Assembly: GCF_019711435.1 (NCBI RefSeq)
Contig: NZ_JAIGNK010000001.1
Coordinates: forward strand, 682,001 to 746,000
Source: Qipengyuania polymorpha
GTDB taxonomy: Bacteria > Pseudomonadota > Alphaproteobacteria > Sphingomonadales > Sphingomonadaceae
DNA: 64,000 nucleotides
Direction of reading: 5' to 3'
The position numbers and the translations under genes are program-made. The notes below the pieces were generated by a model. It was given only the letters and a program-made list of their open reading frames with translations. It did not search any database and had not been told where the DNA came from. Numbering within the stretch: position 1 is the stretch's first letter; every line of letters starts with the position of its first letter. Positions 16,982 to 25,707 of the stretch are shown piece after piece.

Positions 16982-19339
16982 ATGCGCCGCTTCGGATTTG
17001 CTGTAACGTTTGCCTTGGCGACCGCGCTGGCCGCGACCTCGGCGGCAGCGCAGGACAGGCTGCTCGAAGTCGAGGCGGCGATGGACGAGAGTTCAATCAC
17101 GGTCACACTCCCCAAGCCGGACGAACGCGGCGTGGCGGCTCGATATCTTTACGTTGCGCAAATCGAAACCGGAGTGGGTTCGGCGGCGACCAGCGTCGAT
17201 CGCGGTGCGCCGCTCACTACCGGCATCCTGCGGTTCCGGCGTATGGGCAAGAAGGTGGTGGCCGAGCTGGAGAACACCCAGTTCGCGGCCCCTGATGGAA
17301 GCGCCTTGCAGCAGGCCTCGGTCACAAACAGCTTCCCGACAGCGACCTTGTGGGTCGGGGAAATCTCCGAGACGGCTGAGGACGGCAGCTTCAGCTTCGA
17401 TATCTCTTCCTTCCTCGCGATGGATCACTTCGGTTTCGCCGGCCAGCTTGGCGAAACCTATGCGCTCAGCAAGGAAGGCTCGCTGGCAGATCCCTCCCGC
17501 GTTCAGGTGTTTCCGGAGAATGCCGAGTTCTCGGCCATGCTGACCTTCAAGGCGAAACAGGCGGATGCCAGCCTGCGCAACGTCTCGCCCGACGGCGGTA
17601 CGATCGCGCTGTGGGTCCGGCATTCGCTGGTGAAGCTGCCGGATGAGCCCATGCCTGTGCGGACCGATCCCTATGGCTTTGCCTTCAGCACCTACCGCTA
17701 TGACTTTTCCGCCCCGCTCGGGGAATCGATGCTGACAAAGCTGGCCCAGCGGCATCGGCTGGAAAAGACCGACCCGGCGGCCGCGCGCTCGCCGGTGAAA
17801 GAGCCGATCGTATTCTATGTCGATGGCGCTGCTCCCGAACCCGTAAGGCAAGCGCTGATCGACGGGGTTGGCTGGTGGGCACAAGCGTTCGACGAGGCAG
17901 GCTTTGTGGACGCATTCCGGGTCGAAGTGTTGCCGGAGAATATCGACCCGCTCGACATGCGTTACAACGTCGTCAACTGGGTCAACCGCGCGACGAGGGG
18001 CTGGTCCTACGGGCCGAGCATCGTCGATCCGCGCACGGGCGAGATCCTGAAGGGCAGTGTGATGCTGGGCTCGCTGCGTGTGCGGCAGGATATCATGATC
18101 TTCCAGGCTCTGATGGGCGCAGGCCTTACCAACACCGGCGATCCCAACGATCCGGTCGCAATGGCGCTTGCCCGCATCCGCCAGTTGGGCGCGCACGAGG
18201 TCGGACACACACTGGGGCTGGCGCATAATTTTGCCGGCAGTTCGCAGGAGCGTTATTCTGTCATGGACTACCCTGCGCCGCGCGTGGAACTGGTCGATGG
18301 CAGGCCCAGCATCGCCAATGCCTACGGCGTTGGGGTGGGCGAGTGGGACAAGTTCGCCATCCGCTATCTTTATGCAGCCCGCACGGACGAGGAAGCGCGC
18401 ACCATGGTGGACGAGGCGCGCGAACGCGGATTGCGGTTCGTGAGCGATGCCGATGCACGAGGAACCTCTGCGGCGAACCCGCACGGCTCGCTATGGGACG
18501 ATGCGGCCGATCCGGTCGCGGAACTGGACCGGGTCCTGGCTGTCCGGCGCGCTGCGCTCGCCCGCTTCGATGTGGACGCTATTCCGGATGGGCAGGACTT
18601 GCCGAGCCTGCGCCGCGCCTTCGTGCCGATCTGGCTGCTGCATCGCTATCAGGTCGAAGCGGCCGCCAAGGCGCTGGGCGGAATGGTGACACCGCACGGA
18701 CTTGCTGGCGATAGTGCACAGGTCGAAACCGTAAGCGCTCGCACCCAGCAGGAAGCGCTCGACGTGCTGCTCCGGGCGCTTAGCCCCCGAGAGCTGACCG
18801 TCCCCGACAGGCTCCAGCCGCTACTATCTTATGGACCTGCGACCGATTACGATTACTCGACGACGATCGAGGTCATTCCGACCGCCGGAGGACCGGTGTT
18901 CGACAGCCTGCGGGCGACGGAGATCGGCGCGGTGCATGTCCTCGACAGCCTGCTCGATCCGCAGCGGTTGAACCGCCTGGAGATGCAAAACGCCGCTTCG
19001 CCCGAAATACCCTCGGCGCATGAGGTGTTGGGGCGGCTGATCTTCCATGCCGACAACCTGGGAGGCAAGGGCGCAGTGGGAAGACGGATCGCCACGACCA
19101 TCGCACTGGATCTTGCACGGACCTTGCAGGAAGGCGCGCTATCCCGGTCGATTGCCATGCAGGGCGAGGGACAGTTGGCGCGCTGGGCACAGGAACTGTC
19201 GCGCACGCGAGGTCGCGGTGTGGAAGCCGACTGGCGACGCGGACTGGGGGCCTTGCTGTCCGACAGCGAACGCCTTGCCGGAGCGCTCAAGGACCCGGCG
19301 CTGCTGCCGATGGTCCCGCCGGGCAGCCCGATCGGCTAA
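16982..19339 (+). CDS. Secreted zinc metalloprotease, DUF5117-like
   Basis: A 785-aa exported protease. A Sec signal peptide covers about residues 1-24 and ends ATSAAAQ. The catalytic zinc motif is HEVGHTLGLAHN (His405 first ligand), an extended metzincin HExxHxxGxxH, followed by the Met-turn SVMDYPAP. The N-terminal ~200 residues resemble the DUF5117 beta domain and the C-terminal third is helical. ATG 16982 was chosen because it gives the signal peptide and has GGGGGAG upstream; an in-frame ATG at 16949 would add 11 hydrophilic residues. Substrate unknown. It converges on the SDR gene with a 3-bp gap. Confidence 0.9.
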   Translation: MRRFGFAVTFALATALAATSAAAQDRLLEVEAAMDESSITVTLPKPDERGVAARYLYVAQIETGVGSAATSVDRGAPLTTGILRFRRMGKKVVAELENTQFAAPDGSALQQASVTNSFPTATLWVGEISETAEDGSFSFDISSFLAMDHFGFAGQLGETYALSKEGSLADPSRVQVFPENAEFSAMLTFKAKQADASLRNVSPDGGTIALWVRHSLVKLPDEPMPVRTDPYGFAFSTYRYDFSAPLGESMLTKLAQRHRLEKTDPAAARSPVKEPIVFYVDGAAPEPVRQALIDGVGWWAQAFDEAGFVDAFRVEVLPENIDPLDMRYNVVNWVNRATRGWSYGPSIVDPRTGEILKGSVMLGSLRVRQDIMIFQALMGAGLTNTGDPNDPVAMALARIRQLGAHEVGHTLGLAHNFAGSSQERYSVMDYPAPRVELVDGRPSIANAYGVGVGEWDKFAIRYLYAARTDEEARTMVDEARERGLRFVSDADARGTSAANPHGSLWDDAADPVAELDRVLAVRRAALARFDVDAIPDGQDLPSLRRAFVPIWLLHRYQVEAAAKALGGMVTPHGLAGDSAQVETVSARTQQEALDVLLRALSPRELTVPDRLQPLLSYGPATDYDYSTTIEVIPTAGGPVFDSLRATEIGAVHVLDSLLDPQRLNRLEMQNAASPEIPSAHEVLGRLIFHADNLGGKGAVGRRIATTIALDLARTLQEGALSRSIAMQGEGQLARWAQELSRTRGRGVEADWRRGLGALLSDSERLAGALKDPALLPMVPPGSPIG

Positions 19340-19342
19340 TCG

Positions 19343-20344
19343 TCAGGCCTTGTGGACGGCCCTGATCATCGGGCCGTAGGGACTCTCGCCGAGCCATTCG
19401 AGCTGGACCTTCGCGCAAACCTCGTTGATCGGGATCTGCGGTTTGGGACCGGGGTGGACCGGCTTGCGCAAGGGCCGTGTTCCGGGAGGCATGGCGATAA
19501 TTCGTGCAATGGCATTCGGTACGTCCATCGGATCGGTCGTCCCACCGCCGTTACCGCCTACCTGACGCATCTGCGCGATCATGGCGGTGTAGCCGGAGGT
19601 GTGCTTTTCTTCCGCCCTGTCGAGGAGCTTCATCGACATGCGGTTGGCGTTCGCCCAGATTTCGGTCGGGTATCCGCCCGGCTCGATAATCGTGACCTCG
19701 ATGTTATGTGGCACGAGTTCGTAAGCCATCTGCTCGCTCAGCGCCTCGAGCGCGAACTTGGTCGGCGAATACTGGCCGAAGCCCGGGACCATGACGCGGC
19801 CAAGCTGCGAGGTGACGTTGAAGATCTGTCCGGACTTACGGGCGCGCATGGCGGGTAGCGCGGCGCGCGCCATGCGATGCGGGCCGTAGACATTGGTATC
19901 GAAGAGCAGGTGCGTGGCTTGCATGTCCTGGATTTCGATCGGGCCTGCGGTCGAAATGCCGGCGTTGTTCACCAGCACGTCCAGCGCGCCGCCATTGATG
20001 CGCTCGGCCTCCGCGACTCCCGATGCAACCATTGCATCGTCGGTCACATCGATTTCGATGACGCGAAGGTCCAGCTTTTCATTTTTGGCCAGCTCGCGAA
20101 GCTCGTCTGCTTCAGGTCGCGGGAGATTGCGCATGGTGGCAAAGACGCGTGCCCCCTTCCGGGCGAAACTTTCCGCCATCAGCCTGCCGAAGCCGGAAGA
20201 GCAACCGGTGATGAGGATGGCTTTCCCCGAAAGGTCGGGCGGCGCAGCCTCGACCTTGTCACTCTGTGCGACGGCAGCCGTAGCGGCGATGGCTCCAGTG
20301 GCCGCCGCCGAGGCCAGTAGCGTGCGGCGGGTCAGGTCGGTCAT
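19343..20344 (-). CDS. SDR-family oxidoreductase with a Tat-like leader
   Basis: A 333-aa short-chain dehydrogenase. Residues 1-30 (TRRTLLASAAATGAIAATAAV) form a typical twin-arginine leader ending near VAQS. The Rossmann motif ITGCSSGFGR (TGxxxGxG) binds NAD(P); NNAG and the catalytic S-Y-K triad follow, with QYSPTKFALEAL giving YxxxK. The start at 20344 (MTDLTRR) is the methionine that yields the leader; an in-frame extension to 20431 is not supported. Cofactor-loaded folding before Tat export would explain a periplasmic SDR. Substrate unknown. Confidence 0.9.
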   Translation of the reverse strand: MTDLTRRTLLASAAATGAIAATAAVAQSDKVEAAPPDLSGKAILITGCSSGFGRLMAESFARKGARVFATMRNLPRPEADELRELAKNEKLDLRVIEIDVTDDAMVASGVAEAERINGGALDVLVNNAGISTAGPIEIQDMQATHLLFDTNVYGPHRMARAALPAMRARKSGQIFNVTSQLGRVMVPGFGQYSPTKFALEALSEQMAYELVPHNIEVTIIEPGGYPTEIWANANRMSMKLLDRAEEKHTSGYTAMIAQMRQVGGNGGGTTDPMDVPNAIARIIAMPPGTRPLRKPVHPGPKPQIPINEVCAKVQLEWLGESPYGPMIRAVHKA

Positions 20345-20431
20345 GGTGTGTCTCCTCGCTCTGGCAGCAAGGCTACACAGGTTTCCGCCGGTTCGGCAAA
20401 TGCGATGATGGCACAACCTTCGCCGACCCAA

Positions 20432-20725
20432 TCAATCGAGCGGGGCGTCGTGCTCCTGCGGAAGCTTGCCACGCCGCCGCATGGCCCTCTCGAAGGCCGC
20501 GTCGACATCGAAATCTTCGCCACTGTCCTCTTGGGCCATGGCCTCGCCAAGCGAGCGGACAAGGGCTTGCTTGTAGAGGTTGCCGAAAATCGTCGCCGCA
20601 GCTGCTATCGACACCAGCACCAGCGTTATTATCCTCGCGCTGGTGCTCATTTCCGACGCGAAGAAGATGGCTGCCTGGAAGGCAATCAGCAGGATGACCA
20701 GAAAGGCGGTAATCTTCTTTCGCAT
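20432..20725 (-). CDS. Small two-helix membrane protein, unknown function
   Basis: A 97-aa protein with two hydrophobic segments (about residues 6-24 and 33-52) and a charged C-terminal tail (EDSGEDFDVDAAFERAMRRRGKLPQ). There is no signal-peptide cleavage pattern, so both segments probably stay in the inner membrane. It lies between pth and the SDR gene on the same strand, 61 bp after pth. No family is recognised. Confidence 0.65.
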   Translation of the reverse strand: MRKKITAFLVILLIAFQAAIFFASEMSTSARIITLVLVSIAAAATIFGNLYKQALVRSLGEAMAQEDSGEDFDVDAAFERAMRRRGKLPQEHDAPLD

Positions 20726-20786
20726 GGCGATGTCATGCTCTGTGCCCCCGAAGCGCCGAATATTCGGTTAAGTACCGGGAAGAACC

Positions 20787-21356
20787 TTATTCCTGCATCC
20801 TGAGTGCGATATCGTTCATGAAGCGCACGTCGTCATTCTTCGCCAGCCACTCGGCCTCCGCGCCCATCGCGCCGAGCATGTTGGCGAGGTCGTCCATCTC
20901 GCTCTTGGCGTAATTGCCGAGCACGTGGCCGGTCACACGGTCCTTGTGACCCGGATGGCCGATGCCGATGCGCACGCGGCGGAAATCGGGGCCGAGATGC
21001 TGGTTGATGGAGCGCAGGCCGTTGTGTCCTGCAAGGCCGCCGCCACGCCGCACCTTGACCTTGAACGGCGCAAGGTCGAGTTCATCATGGAACACGGTCA
21101 GTGCCTCGATATCGAGCTTGTAGAAGCGCATTGCTTCACCGACCGCCTGGCCGCTCTTGTTCATGAAGGTAGCGGGCTTGAGGAGGATGATTTTTTCACC
21201 CCCGATGCGCCCTTCCTGAACCCAGCCGGAGAACTTCTTCTGCACCGGACCGAAGCCATGGATTTCGGCAATGGCGTCGCACACCATGAAACCGATGTTG
21301 TGCCGGTGCATGGCGTAAGTGGGTCCGGGATTACCGAGGCCTGTCCAAATCTGCAT
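20787..21356 (-). CDS. pth: Peptidyl-tRNA hydrolase
   Basis: A 189-aa cytoplasmic esterase that recycles peptidyl-tRNA released from stalled ribosomes. The catalytic His lies in GNPGPTYAMHRHNIGFMV (about residues 7-24), followed by KPATFMNKSGQAV, VFHDELDLA and GGGLAGHNGLRSI, all diagnostic. Length matches the bacterial family. The conserved neighbour rplY is upstream on the same strand, but a terminator and a hairpin-rich gap separate them here. Confidence 0.97.
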   Translation of the reverse strand: MQIWTGLGNPGPTYAMHRHNIGFMVCDAIAEIHGFGPVQKKFSGWVQEGRIGGEKIILLKPATFMNKSGQAVGEAMRFYKLDIEALTVFHDELDLAPFKVKVRRGGGLAGHNGLRSINQHLGPDFRRVRIGIGHPGHKDRVTGHVLGNYAKSEMDDLANMLGAMGAEAEWLAKNDDVRFMNDIALRMQE

Positions 21357-21412
21357 GGGTGCGGGTTAGGGGCGTTTGGTCCGTGCCTCAAGCGCCGGAG
21401 TCTTTGTTTTTC

Positions 21413-21608
21413 GCACCGACCTCCGTCGGTGCGTCCTCGCTAGACGTGCGGCAAGCCGCACCCGCTGCGGGCGGGCGGTCGCCCTTGCGGTCCGCCCGTC
21501 GCGGACCGTTCCACTGCCAGATAGAGGTTCTTGTACTTGGTCACGGCAGTCAAAGCGCGACTGCGCGCCGGCCGGTCAGGCCGAAGCCAAGCCGCACGGA
21601 AGTGCGGC
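21413..21608. repeat. Cluster of short GC-rich palindromes between rplY and pth
   Basis: Three perfect hairpins lie in 200 bp: GCACCGAC/GTCGGTGC with a 4-nt loop (21413-21432), GTGCGGC/GCCGCAC (21446-21461) and GCCGCAC/GTGCGGC with loop GGAA (21591-21608). The last two use the same stem sequence, and AAGCCGCAC is common to both. GC-rich complementary runs continue between them (21470-21515). They resemble REP-type extragenic palindromes. No reading frame across the gap has convincing protein composition. Confidence 0.6.
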
Positions 21609-21631
21609 GCCCGGCGTTTGAGGGATAAAAC

Positions 21632-21672
21632 AAATCGAAAAACAAGAACGCCGGCCTCTTGCGAGACCGGCG
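21632..21672 (-). terminator. Rho-independent terminator after rplY
   Basis: On the minus strand the stem CGCCGGTCTC/GAGGCCGGCG (one G-T pair) closes a GCAA tetraloop and is followed by TTCTTGTTTTT. It lies 32 bp after the rplY stop codon. Confidence 0.85.
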
Positions 21673-21703
21673 CCCTGGTGATTTCTCGGCAAGGGAGACG
21701 AGC

Positions 21704-22396
21704 TTATTCGCTCTTGTCTTCCTGTTCCTGAGCCGCATCTTCGTCGGCACCCTGTTCGGTGGCCGGGACGTCCTGCGGATCGACATCGTCTTCGCCTTCT
21801 TCGCCTTCAGCGCCTTCGCTCTTCTTGAGAGCCGACGGAGCGACGAGGGTTGCGATGGTGAAGTCGCGGTCGGTGATGGCGCTTTCGGCACCTTCAGGCA
21901 GCGTGACTTCGCTGATGTGGATCGAATCGCCGACTTCCTTGCCGGTGACGTCGATTTCGATTTCGCTCGGGATCTTGTCGTTTTCGCAAACGAGGTCGAG
22001 TTCGTGACGGACAACATTCAGCACGCCGCCCTTCTTGAGGCCCGGCGAGGCTTCTTCGTTCATGAAGACAACCGGAACCTGGACTTCGATCTTGCCGCCC
22101 TTGGCGAGACGGAAGAAGTCGACATGCTCGGGGCGGTCGGAGACGGGGTGAAGCGACACGTCCTTCGGAAGCGTCTTTACCTTCTTGCCACCAAGCTCGA
22201 TCGTGACGATCGAGTTCATGAAGTGGCCGGTGCCGAGCTGCTTGACCAGCTCTTTCGCTTCGACGTGAATCAGGGTGGGTTCTTCCTTGCCGCCATAGAT
22301 GACAGCAGGAACACGGCCTTCGCGACGCAGTGCACGGGAGGCTCCCTTGCCAGCCCGTTCGCGCGTCTCGGCCGGAAGTGTCAGAGCATCGCTCAT
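21704..22396 (-). CDS. rplY: 50S ribosomal protein L25/Ctc
   Basis: A 230-aa long-form L25 that binds 5S rRNA. The N-terminal L25 domain shows [16 protein letters not shown] (about residues 23-38) and the beta domain contains [19 protein letters not shown]; a TL5/Ctc C-terminal domain follows. The last ~40 residues are strongly acidic ([14 protein letters not shown]), a common extension in alphaproteobacteria. Its gene order with pth is widely conserved. An intrinsic terminator follows. Confidence 0.96.
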   Translation of the reverse strand: MSDALTLPAETRERAGKGASRALRREGRVPAVIYGGKEEPTLIHVEAKELVKQLGTGHFMNSIVTIELGGKKVKTLPKDVSLHPVSDRPEHVDFFRLAKGGKIEVQVPVVFMNEEASPGLKKGGVLNVVRHELDLVCENDKIPSEIEIDVTGKEVGDSIHISEVTLPEGAESAITDRDFTIATLVAPSALKKSEGAEGEEGEDDVDPQDVPATEQGADEDAAQEQEDKSE

Positions 22397-22503
22397 GTCG
22401 CTTACCTTTCGAAATGCATTGATTTACAAGTCCGGTCCGCCACGCCTCCAGGGATGACCATGACGCCGGAGCGCGCGCCTATAGCGTGAGGGGCGCAGAA
22501 TGC

Positions 22504-22544
22504 AAGGCAAAAGCCCTCCGCCGCGCGTGGGCGGTAGAGGGCTT
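22504..22544 (-). terminator. Intrinsic terminator after the TraB/GumN gene
   Basis: AAGCCCTC (22511-22518) pairs with GAGGGCTT (22537-22544), with an inner GC-rich stem. On the minus strand the hairpin is followed by TTTTGCCTTGC, 20 bp after the stop of the gene at 22564. Confidence 0.75.
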
Positions 22545-22563
22545 CGGTTGCGCCGAGTTGCGC

Positions 22564-23484
22564 TTACTGGATGCGCGTGACGGTGATGTCGCGCTGCGCA
22601 AGGTAGTCCTGCACGCTCTTCTCGCCCGCAAGATGACCGGCACCCACGGCGATGAAGACCTGTCCGGGCTCGTCCATGCGCGCATCGATCCATTCTGCCC
22701 AGCGCTCGTTACGGGTATGCAGGAGGACTGTGGCGGCCACCGGGTCGGTCATTTCCGAATTCATCAGGGCCGCAAGGCTGTCGGCATCGCCTTCGAGCCA
22801 TTCGTTGAGCATCTCGTCCATCATCGCCACGACGCGGTCGAGGTCCTTCGCCGACGACATCAGAAAAGCAACCTGGCTCTTGGGCGGGAGCTTGTCGAAA
22901 AAGTCGAGCTGCTGCTCGGCTGTTTCGAGTGCAAGACGCGTCGCGTCGGCGGGAGCAGCGGCTTCGATGACGCTCTCCGCACCGCTTTCCGGGTCGTAGC
23001 CGTTCATGATGAGCGGCATCACGGCGAGGGTGATGCCGGCGAGCCAGGGCTCGTACCGGTCGAAGGCATCTGCCGGGGCACCAAGCTGTGTAAGGGCCGC
23101 CTCATATTGCTGGCGCTGTTCGGGATTGAGCAGGCCGCGCAGCGTCTTGCCCTCGGGCAGTGTGCCCTTGGCCACGACCGCAGCCTTCATGGCAGGCTCG
23201 TCCATCGCGCCCTCGGGTATTTCCGTGACCAACGTGTCGCTCGTCTCCAGAGCGCGAGCGATATTGCCGCTGAACCATTGCACATTGGCAGGCAGGATAT
23301 GGACCGTGCCGAAGAGGTAGATGGTCGTGTCCTCATCCTCGACCTTCCACAGCGCGGGCCCGGTCTGCTGCGGTGCAGGCGCATTGATGGTGCGCATGGG
23401 CTCTACGCGCTGCGCGGCGGCGGGTGCGCTTCCCGCAAAGGTCACGGCAAGGCTGGCGCAAGTGGCGAGGAAGAGACGTTTCAA
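22564..23484 (-). CDS. TraB/GumN-family secreted protein
   Basis: A 306-aa protein with a Sec signal peptide (about residues 1-24, LAVTFAGSAPAAAQ). The erythromycin-esterase/TraB-like fold is marked by YLFGTVHILP (about 54-63) and the C-terminal FIAVGAGHLAGEKSV with the paired Gly-x-x-His motif; these His/Glu residues form a presumed metal centre. Bacterial family members are proposed metalloproteases or peptide-inactivating hydrolases. The start is TTG 23484 with AGGAG 8 nt upstream. It forms its own transcription unit with a terminator downstream. Confidence 0.88.
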   Translation of the reverse strand: MKRLFLATCASLAVTFAGSAPAAAQRVEPMRTINAPAPQQTGPALWKVEDEDTTIYLFGTVHILPANVQWFSGNIARALETSDTLVTEIPEGAMDEPAMKAAVVAKGTLPEGKTLRGLLNPEQRQQYEAALTQLGAPADAFDRYEPWLAGITLAVMPLIMNGYDPESGAESVIEAAAPADATRLALETAEQQLDFFDKLPPKSQVAFLMSSAKDLDRVVAMMDEMLNEWLEGDADSLAALMNSEMTDPVAATVLLHTRNERWAEWIDARMDEPGQVFIAVGAGHLAGEKSVQDYLAQRDITVTRIQ

Positions 23485-23575
23485 CTCGAATACTCCTGAG
23501 TGTTTCGGAGAGGGTGTAGGGCAGGCAAGTGAATGATTTCGTAACGCTCAGGCGAGGATGGGCGGCTGGCAGAGG

Positions 23576-23773
23576 TCAGTCATGTTCGTCATCGAAGATG
23601 TCCTCGATTGGCATGTCGAATAGGCGTGCGATACGGAAGGCAAGGGGCAGCGAAGGGTCGTGCTTGCCGGTCTCGATGGCATTCACGGCCTGCCGCGAGA
23701 CATCGAGCTGGACGGCGAGCTCCGCCTGGCTCCACTCGCGTTCGGCTCTCAGGACACGGAGGCGATTTTTCAT
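23576..23773 (-). CDS. Small XRE-family transcriptional regulator
   Basis: A 65-aa protein that is almost entirely a Cro/CI-type helix-turn-helix: LRAEREWSQAELAVQLDVSRQAVNAIETG, followed by the short tail typical of YgzD-like regulators (PSLPLAFRIARLFDMPIEDIF). The start is ATG 23773 (MKNRLRV); an in-frame ATG at 23824 would add 17 residues, largely Cys/His-rich, that run into the upstream gene's stop. It follows a small membrane-protein gene by 19 bp. This pairing is common, with the regulator usually controlling its own operon. Confidence 0.92.
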   Translation of the reverse strand: MKNRLRVLRAEREWSQAELAVQLDVSRQAVNAIETGKHDPSLPLAFRIARLFDMPIEDIFDDEHD

Positions 23774-23792
23774 GGAATGTCTCCCGCAGGCT

Positions 23793-24239
23793 TCACATGG
23801 TTCCGCGCAGGCGGGCCCATGCATTGGCTAGGAAGAAGGACCCGAGCGTGATCGGAAGGGCGTGTGTGCTGGTCGGAAGGTCCTGCCCGCGCGCTTCACC
23901 CGTATGCGCTTCCATGAACCCATCCACGAAGCCCTCGGCGAAGGGCACCATCAGGAGAAAAACAACGGTTATGACGAAGGCGATACTGGTGCCGACCCGC
24001 CAGAGAGCCGCGGTGTATTCGTCGGCATTGCGCGTTCGGAACATCACTATGATTGTCGCCAGGAGGGCGAGAGCCAGCAGGGGTGAGATGTCGCCCAGGA
24101 AGCTGGCCGGAAAATATTTCGCGGCAATGAAAGCCAAATAGGCAAGGAAAGCGAGGAGCGACGCGATGTTGTGTCGCCTTACTCTGCGTTCGCGCTGGGA
24201 AAGGGGAGTGCTGCTCATTTTCGGTTCCGTATCGTTCAT
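23793..24239 (-). CDS. Small integral membrane protein paired with the XRE regulator
   Basis: A 148-aa protein with four hydrophobic segments (about residues 26-44, 50-66, 82-104 and 126-142) and a charged, cytoplasmic N-terminus (SQRERRVRRHN). No enzymatic motif is visible. Its position directly upstream of the XRE gene suggests the two are co-transcribed and that this is the effector or sensor of the pair; this is inferred from arrangement only. Confidence 0.75.
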   Translation of the reverse strand: MNDTEPKMSSTPLSQRERRVRRHNIASLLAFLAYLAFIAAKYFPASFLGDISPLLALALLATIIVMFRTRNADEYTAALWRVGTSIAFVITVVFLLMVPFAEGFVDGFMEAHTGEARGQDLPTSTHALPITLGSFFLANAWARLRGTM

Positions 24240-24292
24240 TCAATAGGGGGCGTCGGAGCTTCGTTGTCGCGTAAAGCTCCGGCGCTAAGAGG

Positions 24293-24613
24293 TCAGGCAT
24301 TCCCGTCGAATTTGATAAGGGCGAAACGTCCTGAGCGTGCTGCGGCGATGGCGAGTTCGACCTTTTTGGCGGCGTTCTTGGCCATGGCAAGGCGGCATTC
24401 CCGTTCGGCGCGGCGCGTTTCTGCGTCAAAGCCTCCGAGGCGGCATGCGCGGCGCGCGGCGTTTTCGATGCGGCGTTCGAGCTTTTCCTGGTCGACGCTC
24501 TGCGTAAGGTCGAGGTCGGCAGTGGCGACCGAAACGCTCGGTGCATCCTTAGCGGCGGCAGGCGTGGCGATGACTGCGAGGGCAGCGGCGGCGAATGCGA
24601 AAGTCTTTTTCAT
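24293..24613 (-). CDS. UrcA-family protein
   Basis: A 106-aa periplasmic protein with a signal peptide (residues 1-21, ending ATPAAAK). The mature part carries the UrcA hallmark SVATADLDLTQSVDQEKLERRI and two Cys (RRACRLGG, RECRLAM) that probably form a disulphide. UrcA proteins are abundant in Sphingomonadales and Caulobacterales; their function is unknown. A strong promoter with overlapping inverted repeats lies just upstream (24668-24724), so expression is probably repressed under some conditions. Confidence 0.9.
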   Translation of the reverse strand: MKKTFAFAAAALAVIATPAAAKDAPSVSVATADLDLTQSVDQEKLERRIENAARRACRLGGFDAETRRAERECRLAMAKNAAKKVELAIAAARSGRFALIKFDGNA

Positions 24614-24667
24614 GTCAGGTCTCCAGCTTGGATGTAGGGTCCAGTGGTTAGGTCAACCTTCCTTCTT

Positions 24668-24724
24668 GTCAGGTTGTCCTGACTATATGTCGCGATTCGC
24701 TTACAATGTCAACACTACCTGACA
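24668..24724 (-). promoter_or_regulatory. Promoter and operator-like palindromes of the urcA gene
   Basis: On the minus strand TTGACA (24707-24712) and ATATAG (24683-24688) are separated by 18 bp, close to a sigma-70 consensus. A perfect inverted repeat GTCAGG-ACAA-CCTGAC (24668-24683) begins at the -10 and covers the expected start site. A second inverted repeat, TGTCA-N8-TGACA (24707-24724), covers the -35. The layout fits a repressor binding both elements; the regulator is not known. Confidence 0.55.
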
Positions 24725-24807
24725 CAATGTCGGGAAAACCTTCCTGCCACGCCTTGAATCGAACACGCTATTGACCGTGGAAAGCGCCTCCGCCATTGCG
24801 CCGCTCC

Positions 24808-25707
24808 ATGGACCGTAATCCGCAAAAATCCTTTCAGGACATGATCCTCGCTCTCCACGATTTCTGGAGCGCCAACGGGTGCCTCATCCTGCAGCCCTAC
24901 GACATGCGTATGGGCGCCGGCACCTTCCACACTGCCACCACGCTGCGCGCGCTGGGGCCCGAGCCGTGGAACGCGGCCTTCGTGCAGCCCTGCCGCCGTC
25001 CGACCGACGGCCGCTATGGCGAGAACCCGAACCGGCTGCAGCACTATTACCAGTACCAGGTGATCCTGAAGCCGAGCCCGGCGAACATTCAGGACCTCTA
25101 CCTCGAAAGCCTGCGCGTGATCGGCATCGATCCGCTGAAGCACGATATCCGCTTCGTGGAGGATGACTGGGAAAGCCCGACGCTGGGCGCATGGGGCCTT
25201 GGGTGGGAAGTCTGGTGCGACGGGATGGAAGTCACCCAGTTCACCTATTTCCAGCAGATGGGCGGCTTCGACTGCAAGCCGGTCGCAGGCGAGCTGACCT
25301 ACGGCCTCGAACGCCTCGCCATGTATATCCAGGGCGTCGACAACGTCTACGATCTCGACTTCAACGGGCAGGGCGTGACCTATGGCGACGTCTTCCTCGA
25401 GAACGAGAAGCAGATGTCGAAGTGGAACTTCGAGGTCGCCGAAACCGATGCTCTGTTCGACCTGTTCAACAAGGCCGAGGCCGAGTGCAAGAATGCGCTC
25501 GATCACAACGTCCCCATTGCTGCTTACGAGCAGGCGGTGGAGGCGAGCCACATCTTCAACCTGCTGCAGGCGCGCGGCGTGATCAGCGTGCAGGAACGCG
25601 CCAGCTACATGGGCCGGGTGCGCGACCTCGCACGCGGCAGTTGTGAAGCGCATATGGAAAAGGAAGCGCCCGTGTGGGCCGAGAAATATCCGGAGTGGTC
25701 GAAATGA
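24808..25707 (+). CDS. glyQ: Glycyl-tRNA synthetase alpha subunit
   Basis: A 299-aa subunit of the alpha2beta2-type glycyl-tRNA synthetase that carries out glycine activation. Class II motifs are visible: [39 protein letters not shown], and the motif-3-like [13 protein letters not shown]. The start is ATG 24808 (MDRNPQKSF); a TTG at 24796 adds only four residues. The stop overlaps the glyS start as ATGA. Confidence 0.97.
   Translation: MDRNPQKSFQDMILALHDFWSANGCLILQPYDMRMGAGTFHTATTLRALGPEPWNAAFVQPCRRPTDGRYGENPNRLQHYYQYQVILKPSPANIQDLYLESLRVIGIDPLKHDIRFVEDDWESPTLGAWGLGWEVWCDGMEVTQFTYFQQMGGFDCKPVAGELTYGLERLAMYIQGVDNVYDLDFNGQGVTYGDVFLENEKQMSKWNFEVAETDALFDLFNKAEAECKNALDHNVPIAAYEQAVEASHIFNLLQARGVISVQERASYMGRVRDLARGSCEAHMEKEAPVWAEKYPEWSK

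Noticed and set aside
21370-21630. Degenerate GIY-YIG nuclease gene in the rplY-pth gap
   Set aside because: No frame shows the GIY or YIG motif or a conserved Arg/Glu; the translations are Arg/Pro-rich noise.
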